DNA of 35,747 bases from Bacteroidales bacterium (GTDB lineage Bacteria > Bacteroidota > Bacteroidia > Bacteroidales > UBA12170): NCBI GenBank assembly GCA_021157585.1, contig JAGGWH010000173.1:1-35747 (forward strand). The letters run 5' to 3'. The first letter of the stretch is position 1. Each line of letters starts with the position of its first letter. The notes below the pieces were generated by a model. That model made no database searches. It worked only from the letters and a program-made list of their open reading frames with translations, and had not been told where the DNA came from. Positions 7,911 to 16,867 of this stretch are shown here, piece by piece. The position numbers and the translations under genes were made by a program.

Positions 7911-9368
7911 ATGATATTACTTATCAATTTAATGGAAACAGACTCACTATTATTCCTTGGTGAAATCAGCGGATTAGTATTTATAATTATACTTCTAATT
8001 TTATTTTTGATAAATAAGAACAAGAGCAAAAAAATATTTGTAAAAAATCAAATTCTTGAATCCGAAATTAAAGAGCTAAAAAAGGAATTAAACAACAAAA
8101 ATAAATCTTTAGAAGCCGAAATAGCTCTCAAAACAAAAGAGCTGTTAAACGAGATTGAAAACAGAAAAGCTATAGAGACAGAGCGTAAAATTGCACTAAA
8201 GAAAGCTGAAGAAGCAAGCTTTCTAAAAAATGCTTTTTTAGCCAATATGAGCCACGAAATAAGAACCCCATTAAATGGTATAATTGGTTTTTCTCATCTT
8301 CTTCTTAGTGAAGTTGAATATCAAGAAAAACCCGAGTTGGTAGATTTTGCTAAAGGGATTGCTGAGAGCAGCGATCGTTTATTAAACCTAATGGAGCATA
8401 TTATTGATCTTAGTCGTATTGATGCCAATGACTACGAAATTAAAATAAAAACTTTCGAGATAAATGCAGTAGTTAAAGTATGTGTAGAAAAAATTAAAAA
8501 CACTGCTTTTAAAAATGGCTTGATTTTTAAGTACGAGCAAGACTCTATTTATTTAGTAAAGGGCGATACTGCCGCTTTTGAAAAATCTGTGGATTTATTA
8601 CTTGACAATGCCCTTAAATACACTATAGAAGGAAATATCTCTGTAAGTATAAAGGCTGATATCGATAAAAACATTGTTATAGTCTCTATCTCTGATACAG
8701 GAATAGGAATTGATAAGAACTTTTTATCTTCCATTTTTGAAGCTTTCAGACAAGAGAGTACAGGATACAGCAGAATACATCAGGGTGCAGGCTTAGGACT
8801 TCCATTAGCACAAAAATTAATGTTGTTAATGGATGGCGAAATCAAGATTAAATCAGAAAAAGGCAAGGGAACAGAAGTAAGCATAATACTTCCACTTGAT
8901 AATTCTCAAGATCAAACAAGTTTAAAATATGACAAGAAAAAACTTGATAATCAGAAAATAAAAACAAAACCAAATATCTTTATTGTAGAAGACGATAAAA
9001 TGAACCGTATGGTATTTGAAAAGATGCTTTCTAAATATGCAAATGTTAAAATTGCCGTTGATGGGGATGATGCTTTTATACAACTAGAAAAAGCTATACT
9101 CTCCAAATCGACTTTCGATATTATTTTATTAGATATCAATCTACCTAAACCTTGGGATGGGATGCTACTATTAACAGAATTAAAAAAGAAGTGGCCGGAA
9201 TTAAACAAAATTCCTTTTATAGCTCAAACAGCATACGCAATGACCGGCGATAAAGAAAAATTCTTAAAAGCGGGATTCGACGATTATATATCAAAACCCA
9301 TTGATAAAAAAGAACTCTTTACTATCATTGAAAATAATATGCGTAAATTTAGAACATCAAAATTCTAA
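7911..9368 (+). CDS. Hybrid sensor histidine kinase with receiver domain
   Basis: A 485-residue membrane-anchored kinase. It has one transmembrane helix (about 15-35), a long coiled coil (about 40-105), HisKA with MSHEIRTPLNG (113-123, H115), and HATPase_c with N-box DNALKYT (232-238), G1 DTGIGI (262-267) and G2 GAGLGL (292-297). The receiver domain (about 355-478) has acidic pocket EDD (360-362), phospho-acceptor D408 in LLDINLP, and KP near 462-463. All catalytic motifs look intact. No PAS, GAF or periplasmic sensor domain is seen, so the stimulus must come through the membrane helix, the coiled coil or a partner. It is followed after 4 bases by a second hybrid kinase-like gene and preceded by the methyltransferase. 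An ATG at 7932 is an alternative start. Confidence 0.9.
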   Translation: MILLINLMETDSLLFLGEISGLVFIIILLILFLINKNKSKKIFVKNQILESEIKELKKELNNKNKSLEAEIALKTKELLNEIENRKAIETERKIALKKAEEASFLKNAFLANMSHEIRTPLNGIIGFSHLLLSEVEYQEKPELVDFAKGIAESSDRLLNLMEHIIDLSRIDANDYEIKIKTFEINAVVKVCVEKIKNTAFKNGLIFKYEQDSIYLVKGDTAAFEKSVDLLLDNALKYTIEGNISVSIKADIDKNIVIVSISDTGIGIDKNFLSSIFEAFRQESTGYSRIHQGAGLGLPLAQKLMLLMDGEIKIKSEKGKGTEVSIILPLDNSQDQTSLKYDKKKLDNQKIKTKPNIFIVEDDKMNRMVFEKMLSKYANVKIAVDGDDAFIQLEKAILSKSTFDIILLDINLPKPWDGMLLLTELKKKWPELNKIPFIAQTAYAMTGDKEKFLKAGFDDYISKPIDKKELFTIIENNMRKFRTSKF

Positions 9369-9372
9369 AACA

Positions 9373-10590
9373 ATGGAAGATCCGAAAGAAAAAGAATTGA
9401 TTAAATTACAAAAAGAGCTAAGTGATTTAAGAAAGAAATATAATAACGCTTTACTAAACGAGCATAATTTACAAAGCTCTCAAGCAATCTTTTTAAGAAA
9501 TCTTAGTCAGAATATCCGTATTCCTATGAACGGAGTAATGGGAATGCTTGATGTTTTACGCATGACAAAATTAGACGCTGAACAAAAAGATTATGTAAAT
9601 TTAGTTGCCAATTATAGCGATAATCTTTTATCGATAATAAATGATATTCTAGATTATTCCAACTTAATGAACAGCACCTTTCAATTAGAAGCTGATTATT
9701 TTGAGATTAGTAAACTCGCAGACGAAATTAAAGAATTACTTCACTTCAAAGTAAAAGGAAAAGGACTAAACTTTATTATCAAAATAGATGATCAGATTCC
9801 GGAATTCCTCTATGCGGATAAAGGTAGAATTAAACAAGTTTTAATCAATCTTTTAAATAATGCAATTCGTCATACCAAAGAGGGTGAAATAAGATTGAAT
9901 ATTGAACAACTTAATCACAAAGATAAAAATTCTGTCGTAAAGTTCAGCATTGCTGATACCGGATTTGGAATTGAAGAAGGGTTGGTACGTATACTTAAAA
10001 AAGAACTAAATTCCGAAGGTTTAATTACAAAACTTTCATTAAACGGTGTGGGTCTTGGTTTAGCTATTTCCCAATCGCTATTAAAATTAATGGATAGTCA
10101 TCTCTCTTTTGATACGGAGCTTGGTAAAGGTTCAAATTTTTGGTTTACGCTTTCCATTGCAACTCGACATAAAAACCGTTCAGGTGTTTACAACGAAACT
10201 ATTCCAGGTAAACGATCTCTGAAAATCCTTTTGGTAGAAGATAATATGCTCAATCAAAAGTTTGCAAAAGTTACACTTGACAAACAAGGGCACTTTCTTG
10301 ATATTGCAAAAAATGGTAAAGTTGCTATCGAAAAATTCAAAACTGAAACTTACGATCTTATTTTAATGGATATACAAATGCCCATTATGAATGGTATTGA
10401 AGCAACAAAAGAAATCAGAAGAATCGAAAATAAAAAAAGCACAGAGCCTATAAAAATAATTGCAATAACAGCTTTTGCACTTGATAATAACAGAGAAGCA
10501 TGTATAAACGCCGGAATGGATGATTTCTTAGCCAAACCTTTTAAACCTAATCAGTTAATCCGTATGATTAACGAGATTAAGTTTATTTAA
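9373..10590 (+). CDS. Hybrid histidine kinase-like protein lacking the phospho-acceptor His
   Basis: A 405-residue protein with a coiled coil (1-35), a HisKA-like domain, a HATPase-like domain and a receiver. The H-box reads FLRNLSQNIRIPMNG (40-54): Q46 occupies the place of the phosphorylated His in the preceding kinase (MSHEIRTPLNG). N-box NNAIRHT (162-168), G1 DTGFGI (195-200) and G2 GVGLGL (225-230) are kept, but the F-box between G1 and G2 is unrecognisable. The receiver (about 283-402) keeps the acidic pair EDN, D333 in LMDIQMP, and KP (388-389). It has no membrane segment. Autophosphorylation is therefore unlikely. It could act as a pseudokinase partner, or its receiver could accept phosphate from the upstream kinase. 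The ATG at 9373 is chosen over an in-frame TTG at 9301 that lies deep inside the preceding gene. Confidence 0.85.
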   Translation: MEDPKEKELIKLQKELSDLRKKYNNALLNEHNLQSSQAIFLRNLSQNIRIPMNGVMGMLDVLRMTKLDAEQKDYVNLVANYSDNLLSIINDILDYSNLMNSTFQLEADYFEISKLADEIKELLHFKVKGKGLNFIIKIDDQIPEFLYADKGRIKQVLINLLNNAIRHTKEGEIRLNIEQLNHKDKNSVVKFSIADTGFGIEEGLVRILKKELNSEGLITKLSLNGVGLGLAISQSLLKLMDSHLSFDTELGKGSNFWFTLSIATRHKNRSGVYNETIPGKRSLKILLVEDNMLNQKFAKVTLDKQGHFLDIAKNGKVAIEKFKTETYDLILMDIQMPIMNGIEATKEIRRIENKKSTEPIKIIAITAFALDNNREACINAGMDDFLAKPFKPNQLIRMINEIKFI

Positions 10591-10760
10591 TCTAAACGGT
10601 TAACAATTAAACTTAAATGAAGATCTTAGTTCTTTATTATTCGTCTAATTATTCTAATATCTTCCACTTCAAGAATCAATAAATAGAGAGAGCCAAAGGT
10701 ATTTATAAGCAAACAACTGATAATGTTGAAAGGGGAACATGACTTAATGTTTATGTAAAT
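10591..10760. other. Short convergent gap, nothing clear
   Basis: 170 AT-rich bases between the kinase unit (+) and aspartokinase (-). I see no convincing terminator stem with a T tract and no ORF worth naming. Confidence 0.4.
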
Positions 10761-12062
10761 TTATACAATAAACAGCAGTCCTTCTAATTTTCGACTTAAA
10801 TCTTGAGCTTTCATTACAAACTGATCAGTCAATCGATTATGCATTTCCAGTAAAAGTTCAATGTCAGTAAATAAATTATTTAGTCTATCATCATTCCAAT
10901 GTCGTACAGTTAGAAGACTTAAATTTCGGTTATATTTAACACTATATTCCTTTTGAAGCTGCTTTAATAGCTCTTCCAATTGTAGTGTATTTTCATCAGC
11001 AACTATTGAAAAATTAAGTGCGGAATTTTGAAGTAAGCGAATGTAAAAGTGATTTGAAGAAAATAGCTTTAAGATTTCCGTTAATTTTTCAGCATCGATA
11101 AAACTAAAGTCACGTGAAGCGATAGAAAATAAAATCTGATTTTCTTTGATAATAAAAGAGGGTATATCTCCATCATCGGTATTATTACTATTGATTACTG
11201 TTTCTGAATCAGGATTTTTAAATGAGCGAACAAATAAAGGAATTTGTTTTGCTTTTAACGGCTGCAATGTTCTAGGATGAATTACACTTGCTCCGTAAAA
11301 TGCCAATTCAACTGTTTCGTGATATGAAATATGTTTAAGGCTTCTTGCCTTTGAAAAATACTTTGGATCTCCATTTAAGATACCAGGAACATCTTTCCAA
11401 ACTACGAGCTTCTCTGCATTCAAAAAATGAGCGAATATTGCAGCCGAATAATCAGAACCTTCCCTACTTAGAGTTGTTCTTCTGCCGGCTTCTGTTCCAC
11501 CAATAAAACCTTGAGTAATTACAATACTTGCCTTTTCAAACTGAGGTGTAAGTTTAACTGATATTTTTTCTTTGGTCTTTTCCCAATCTAGTCTAGCATC
11601 GCGGTACTTGGCATTTGTAATCAATAAATCTGATGCATCTAGCAAAATATTATCAACTTTATTTTGATTGAAAAACTCGGATACTATTCTTGTTGAAAGA
11701 AGCTCACCAAAAACTACAGTTTGATCGTAAGAATAATCATAAGACTGCTTTGAAGCTTCTGCAAGTTTTTCTTCCAACTGCAAGAAACAATTATTAACCA
11801 ACTGAAAAACAGGATGATTGATTTCAAAAAGATCGCTAATAATTGACAAATGGTAAGTCTTAATTTTATTCAGCTGATTCAGCTTCATTGGGTTATCTTC
11901 ACGGTAAAGGGTAAGTAGGTGCTCAAAAGCATTGGTCATTTTCCCCATAGCAGAAATAACCACAAGCAATTTTTCTGACCTTTGCTTTTCAATCAGAGGA
12001 AGAAGAGAACGGATACTATAGGCATCTTTTACTGAAGCTCCACCAAATTTATAAACCAACAT
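10761..12062 (-). CDS. Aspartate kinase (aspartokinase)
   Basis: A 433-residue monofunctional aspartokinase, the first step from aspartate to lysine, threonine and methionine. KFGGASV (5-11) is the N-terminal signature, FGELLS (118-123) and TTLSREGSDYSA (196-207) bind aspartate and nucleotide, VWKDVPGILNGDPK (221-234) and ASVIHPRTLQPL (258-269) complete the kinase domain. Residues about 310-400 form divergent ACT-type regulatory segments, so feedback control by an end product is expected. No homoserine dehydrogenase domain is fused. The stop of the triple-PAS kinase lies 36 bases upstream on the same strand; a TAGTTTTG element in that gap suggests an independent promoter. lysC-type naming is not certain, since paralogues are common. 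Confidence 0.88.
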   Translation of the reverse strand: MLVYKFGGASVKDAYSIRSLLPLIEKQRSEKLLVVISAMGKMTNAFEHLLTLYREDNPMKLNQLNKIKTYHLSIISDLFEINHPVFQLVNNCFLQLEEKLAEASKQSYDYSYDQTVVFGELLSTRIVSEFFNQNKVDNILLDASDLLITNAKYRDARLDWEKTKEKISVKLTPQFEKASIVITQGFIGGTEAGRRTTLSREGSDYSAAIFAHFLNAEKLVVWKDVPGILNGDPKYFSKARSLKHISYHETVELAFYGASVIHPRTLQPLKAKQIPLFVRSFKNPDSETVINSNNTDDGDIPSFIIKENQILFSIASRDFSFIDAEKLTEILKLFSSNHFYIRLLQNSALNFSIVADENTLQLEELLKQLQKEYSVKYNRNLSLLTVRHWNDDRLNNLFTDIELLLEMHNRLTDQFVMKAQDLSRKLEGLLFIV

Positions 12063-12075
12063 AAACTCTTTTCTA

Positions 12076-12083
12076 CAAAACTA
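12076..12083 (-). promoter_or_regulatory. Candidate -7 element TAGTTTTG for aspartokinase
   Basis: An exact TAnnTTTG match on the minus strand, 13 bases upstream of the aspartokinase ATG and inside the 36-base gap after the hybrid kinase gene. Confidence 0.4.
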
Positions 12084-12098
12084 ATAATTTTGCATTAG

Positions 12099-14750
12099 CT
12101 AGCTAAGGTACTTTTTCATTAATTCAATCAAATCTAACTTTTTGATGGGTTTCGAAATATACTCATCGCAACCCATAGAAAGAGCCATCTCCCTATCGCC
12201 TGAGATAGCAAAAGCGGTTTGGGCAATAATTGGTAAATCGGGATAAACTTCTTTTATACTCTTTGTAGCCTCAAATCCGTTTAATTCGGGCATCTTAATG
12301 TCCATTAAAATAATATCAGGACGCTCTATATTTAGAACCTCACTAACGGCATCATTTCCATTTGTAACTTGCTTAACTCTAATTTTAGTAGGCTTTAAAA
12401 TATACATTAATAGCTCATAATTAGAATACTCATCCTCTGCAATAAGAACATATTTGTCGCTCCAGTCGATAGTTTGCATTATTATATTATTTTTAACTGT
12501 CTTTTCATATCCATTTTTATATTTTCCAATCTTAAAAAAGAAAACAGAACCTTTTCCCTCAACAGATTCAACCCAAAGCTTTCCTCCCAATAAATCAGTC
12601 AAATTATTTGATAAAGACAATCCCAAACCGGCACCACCAAACTTACGTGTAAGCGTTTCCTCCCCTTGCCTGAATATATCAAAAATAATTTCTTGCTTAT
12701 CCTTATTTATGCCAATTCCACTATCTTCAACATAAACTATAACATCGCTTTCTTCTTCAATAATACCAAGTTTAACATATCCATTGGGCGTAAATTTTAT
12801 TGCATTTTTTAATAAATTACTAATAATTTGAGTTATACGAGAGGCATCGCTATCGAGTATAATTTGTTTATTGGGCAATTCATTCTTAAACTCTAATTTA
12901 TCTATTTTATTAAACTTCTTTATTTCTACAGGCATTATTTCTGCAAGCTCTTGAAGAACTTGTACCAAATCAAATTTTGCCTTATAAATTTTTACTTGAT
13001 TAGACTCAATTAAAGATAAATCAAAGATATCCTCAATCAGATTAAGTAAATTTTGTCCGTTATTATTTATTAATCTAACGAATTCGTTTATTTCTGCATC
13101 TAAACCGGGAGTTCCCATTATTAAGTCGGAGAAACCAATTACGGCATTTAATGGAGTACGCAGTTCGTGTGACATTGTAGCTAAAAAAGTAGATTTCAAG
13201 CGATCCGACTCTTCTGCTTTTAATTTAGCTTGAATAATATCTCTGACATAATTCTTCCGCTCAGTAATATCGTAGATAATTCCAAATAACAAAGATTTGG
13301 CTCTCAATTCATCATAATGAATATGTCCAGAAAATTTTACCCACTTCACATTATTTTTAATGTCATACACCCGAATATCAAAATCGTATTCAGCACTATT
13401 TTGAATTGCTTCCATCATTTTTCGTAAAAACAAAAAACGATCTTCAGGATGAATGTATTCTAAAACATCTTTAAATCCTTTATTGTCAAACAATTTAGAA
13501 TCACCAAAGATTTCCTCCAAATTATCTACCCAATTTAAAGTAAGTCTCTCTAAATCCCACTCCCAACTGACAATTCCACCAGCTCTTTGTGCTAAAGCAT
13601 AACGTCTTTCAATTTGTTTTAGATTTTCAATTGCTTTTTTTCTAATTGTAACATCACGACCAATAACTATTATTCGTTTTCGAGAACCATCAGGATTAAA
13701 ACTAGGGATTTTCAGGGTATCTAAAATGATTTCTCCACCATCGGGTAAGGGAATAACCTCATCCCTTCGGATTAAATTTTTAGCATCCCAAGCTTCAAAA
13801 TCAGAATTCATACAAGAAATTAATGCATCCTTATAAAAGCTAGAATAATCAGACAATTCAAGGGTTGTTTTACCGTAATAATTTACCCCTTCAAGTTCAA
13901 ATAACTTTATGTTTGAACTGTTTGCCATCAGCCATCTTCCTTCACCATCTTTAACACAAACTATGTCTGGCGTACCCTCTATCAGCTGAAATAGCAAGTC
14001 CGACTTTTCCTCCATTACAGTCTCAAAAGCTTTTCCTTCGGTAACATCTTCAGCCAAAGCTAAAAACCATTTTACATTACCAGCATTATCTCGTAAAGGA
14101 ATTATCTGCGTCCGTTGCCAATAAAGTTGACCCGATTTTTTCTTGTTATGAAAACTATTATTCCATATCTGACCTTTTAAAATAGTTTCCCACATTTGCT
14201 TATAAAAGTCGTTAGTTTGTTTACCCGACTTTAAAATACGTGTACTATTACCAATAGCTTCATCAAAAGTGTAACCAGTAACCGCTGTAAATTTCTTATT
14301 AACGTATTCTACTTTTCCTGTTATATCTGTGATAACAACTATATTCACAGCATCTTCAAAAGTACTCACATCAAAATTCATTTCATCTGAAATCCCTACT
14401 GAACCTGACAATGCAATAGGTTGACCCTGCTCATTATTCCCTTGCTTCTTGAAAAGAAAAGCAATCTCTGCAGATGATATTTTTTGCCTTATAATTAGGA
14501 AGTTTACATTCTGATAAGAAAGATCAAGATTATTTTTAACCACTTCCTTACTTAATGATTCAAAGACAAATTGCTCGAATTCATGACCAAACTGGTCAAA
14601 TATATTCGTTTCATTGATATCAGAGAAAATCTGTTGAAAGGTAGTATTGAAATCTATATGCAGACCATTTATACTCTCAACATCAGCCTTAAGCTTAGTA
14701 ACAAGACACACAGCCTGTTCAATATTATTGAAAAATAAATTTTGATGCAT
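12099..14750 (-). CDS. Triple-PAS hybrid sensor histidine kinase
   Basis: An 883-residue soluble-looking kinase. Residues 1-125 are an unassigned N-terminal domain. Three PAS/PAC units follow: about 130-245 (NKKFTAVTGYTFDE, then the PAC motif ending AEDVTEGK), about 250-372 (ending IGRDVTIRKK), and about 385-500 (WEWDLERLTLNW, ending YDITERK). HisKA has MSHELRTPLNA with H528. HATPase_c has NLLKNAIKFT (645-654), DSGIGI (676-681) and GGAGLGL (705-711). The receiver (about 765-880) has EDE (772-774), D817 in LMDIKMP and KP (867-868). There is no transmembrane helix, so the PAS units probably sense a cytoplasmic or membrane-permeant signal such as redox state or a small ligand. No cognate DNA-binding regulator is adjacent. 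Confidence 0.92.
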   Translation of the reverse strand: MHQNLFFNNIEQAVCLVTKLKADVESINGLHIDFNTTFQQIFSDINETNIFDQFGHEFEQFVFESLSKEVVKNNLDLSYQNVNFLIIRQKISSAEIAFLFKKQGNNEQGQPIALSGSVGISDEMNFDVSTFEDAVNIVVITDITGKVEYVNKKFTAVTGYTFDEAIGNSTRILKSGKQTNDFYKQMWETILKGQIWNNSFHNKKKSGQLYWQRTQIIPLRDNAGNVKWFLALAEDVTEGKAFETVMEEKSDLLFQLIEGTPDIVCVKDGEGRWLMANSSNIKLFELEGVNYYGKTTLELSDYSSFYKDALISCMNSDFEAWDAKNLIRRDEVIPLPDGGEIILDTLKIPSFNPDGSRKRIIVIGRDVTIRKKAIENLKQIERRYALAQRAGGIVSWEWDLERLTLNWVDNLEEIFGDSKLFDNKGFKDVLEYIHPEDRFLFLRKMMEAIQNSAEYDFDIRVYDIKNNVKWVKFSGHIHYDELRAKSLLFGIIYDITERKNYVRDIIQAKLKAEESDRLKSTFLATMSHELRTPLNAVIGFSDLIMGTPGLDAEINEFVRLINNNGQNLLNLIEDIFDLSLIESNQVKIYKAKFDLVQVLQELAEIMPVEIKKFNKIDKLEFKNELPNKQIILDSDASRITQIISNLLKNAIKFTPNGYVKLGIIEEESDVIVYVEDSGIGINKDKQEIIFDIFRQGEETLTRKFGGAGLGLSLSNNLTDLLGGKLWVESVEGKGSVFFFKIGKYKNGYEKTVKNNIIMQTIDWSDKYVLIAEDEYSNYELLMYILKPTKIRVKQVTNGNDAVSEVLNIERPDIILMDIKMPELNGFEATKSIKEVYPDLPIIAQTAFAISGDREMALSMGCDEYISKPIKKLDLIELMKKYLS

Positions 14751-14874
14751 AGAGTATAGTTATAAGTTCTTTCGCGGCTAAATTAATAAAAAACCTAAGC
14801 ATTATTAAAATTAAATGAGCCCGGAATTTACATCTAAACATTAAAAGGAGTCTATATTTTGGAATAGTTACCAA

Positions 14875-14908
14875 ATAAAAAAAGCTGCCAGAATTTAATC
14901 TGACAGCT
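14875..14908 (-). terminator. Rho-independent terminator of the phosphohexomutase gene
   Basis: On the minus strand, downstream of the stop at 14930, a 10-bp stem with one mismatch (14899-14908 with 14883-14892, arms AGCTGTCAGA and TCTGGCAGCT) is followed by a T-rich run (14875-14882). Confidence 0.8.
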
Positions 14909-14929
14909 AAAATATTTTTTTTTACTTCT

Positions 14930-16675
14930 TTAGCGTAATTTCATAGAAGAAATAATAGAGTTAATACGCTCTTTTAATGAGGCATAAACACTATCAAAAT
15001 CTTCTATCTTATCAAGCGGAGCTTTTACACCAAAGTAGTACTTAATCTTAGGTTCTGTACCGCTTGGACGTATCGAAATCTTACTTCCGTCGGCAGTAAA
15101 GAACTGCAATACATTGGATTTTGGCAAATCAATAATTTGTTCTTTGCCCGTCTTCAAATCATAAAAAAGCTGTTTCTGATAATCTTTTATAGCAACAACT
15201 TCTGAGTTATTAATATATTTTGGCGGATTGTTACGATAATCGACCATTATTGCTTGAATCTCTTCCGCACCCGCTTTTCCTTTTTTAACGATATAAGTTA
15301 ATGTTTCGTAATAAAAATCGTACTCTAAATAAATTTGCTTCAATAGATCGTATAATTTAAGACCCTTATCTGCTGCCCAAGCAGCTGTTTCGGCAATCAT
15401 AGAACAAGCACTTACGGCATCTTTATCTCTAACAAAATCGCCAACAAGGAAACCATAACTTTCTTCGCCACCGCCAATAAAAGTTTTCTTTCCTTCTAAT
15501 TGCTTAATAATATCGGCAATAAATTTAAAGCCCGTTAAAACATCATAAGAATCAATCTTGTACCTATTGGCCATATCAATAAGTAACTCACTGGTTACAA
15601 TTGTTTTAACCATAAATTGGTTTCCATCTAACAATCCATTTTCTTTCCACTTACTAAATAAATAATAAGTTAGTAAAGCAGCTGTTTGATTACCATTTAA
15701 TAATGTAAATTCGTTGGCATCATCACGAACAGCAATTCCTACTCTATCAGCATCAGGATCGGTAGCCATAACCAAATCGGCACCAATTTCATTTGCTTTT
15801 TCAATTGCCATTTTTAAGGCTGCAGGCTCTTCCGGATTTGGCGATATTACCGTATCAAAATTTCCACTTACAACATCTTGAGCAGGAACATTATATATTT
15901 GAGTAAATCCAAACTCTTTTAACGACATAGGGACAAGCTTAACACCGGTTCCATGAATGGGAGTATAAACTATTTTTAAATCATGATGTTTTTTATTAAT
16001 CTCCGGCGATAAGCTAAGTTTCTTAACTGCAGCTATATATTTTGCATCTATATCGTCACCAATACTACTTTGAAGACTCTTATCGCCATTAAAATTAACA
16101 TCATTGATATCTGTAATCTTTTGAGCTTCGGCAACAACATTTATATCATGCGGATTAATAAGCTGAGCTCCATCATCCCAATAAACTTTATAACCATTGT
16201 ATTCTTTTGGATTATGAGAAGCTGTAATCATAATTCCAATCTGTGCTTTCAATTCCCTGATGGCAAAAGATAATTCCGGAGTTGGCTTTAGCTCATCAAA
16301 TATGTAAACCTTTATTCCATTTGCCGATAAAACGTCTGCAGTAATTTGAGCAAAATAAGTATTATTATTTCGACAATCATAGGCAATTACGGCAGAAATC
16401 TGTTCTTGCTCGGGAAACATCTTGAGAGTGTAATTAGCAAGACCTTGAGTGGCCATTCCTACCGTATATTTATTCATACGGTTAGTTCCCACGCCCATAA
16501 TACCACGTAAACCACCGGTTCCAAATTCCAAATCTCTATAAAATGATTCTATTAGTTCGTGAGGATTGTCAGTCATCATTTGCCTTATGGCCTTTTTGGT
16601 TTCGGCATCGTAATTACCATTTAGCCACACATTGGCTCTTTCCAATATTTCCTGATCAACTTTTATATTTTCCAT
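14930..16675 (-). CDS. Phosphoglucomutase / phosphomannomutase family enzyme
   Basis: A 581-residue alpha-D-phosphohexomutase that moves phosphate between C1 and C6 of a hexose. TASHNPKEYNG (151-161) carries the phosphoserine S153. DPDADR (306-311) is the metal-binding loop, GGEESYG (402-408) the sugar-binding loop, and RPSGTEPK (536-543) the phosphate-binding loop. The roughly 580-residue length is that of the long bacterial phospho-sugar mutases (PgcA-like) rather than the shorter GlmM or ManB types. Glucose-phosphate or mannose-phosphate specificity cannot be fixed from sequence. The ATG at 16675 is preferred to one 10 codons upstream (16705), because MENIKVDQ matches the usual N-terminus. 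It is a single-gene unit with its own terminator. Confidence 0.88.
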   Translation of the reverse strand: MENIKVDQEILERANVWLNGNYDAETKKAIRQMMTDNPHELIESFYRDLEFGTGGLRGIMGVGTNRMNKYTVGMATQGLANYTLKMFPEQEQISAVIAYDCRNNNTYFAQITADVLSANGIKVYIFDELKPTPELSFAIRELKAQIGIMITASHNPKEYNGYKVYWDDGAQLINPHDINVVAEAQKITDINDVNFNGDKSLQSSIGDDIDAKYIAAVKKLSLSPEINKKHHDLKIVYTPIHGTGVKLVPMSLKEFGFTQIYNVPAQDVVSGNFDTVISPNPEEPAALKMAIEKANEIGADLVMATDPDADRVGIAVRDDANEFTLLNGNQTAALLTYYLFSKWKENGLLDGNQFMVKTIVTSELLIDMANRYKIDSYDVLTGFKFIADIIKQLEGKKTFIGGGEESYGFLVGDFVRDKDAVSACSMIAETAAWAADKGLKLYDLLKQIYLEYDFYYETLTYIVKKGKAGAEEIQAIMVDYRNNPPKYINNSEVVAIKDYQKQLFYDLKTGKEQIIDLPKSNVLQFFTADGSKISIRPSGTEPKIKYYFGVKAPLDKIEDFDSVYASLKERINSIISSMKLR

Positions 16676-16829
16676 ATTTAATCTTTTTTTAAGAATTGCC
16701 GCCAATCTAAAATTTTGATAGCAAAATGTTCTTTCAGTTAGTTATACCAAAATTGCAAATTTTTTTCCAAATAAACAGAATATAATTTAAGATTCCATTA
16801 AAATACATTATAGACAGCCGAAAATTAAA

Positions 16830-16837
16830 TACCTTTG
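16830..16837 (+). promoter_or_regulatory. Candidate -7 element TACCTTTG for adenosine deaminase
   Basis: An exact TAnnTTTG match, 30 bases before the ATG at 16868, giving a leader of about 25 bases. It is one of the clearest promoter elements in the window. Confidence 0.55.
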
Positions 16838-16867
16838 CGTCCCATTTTCTATTAGTTTTTTTTAATT

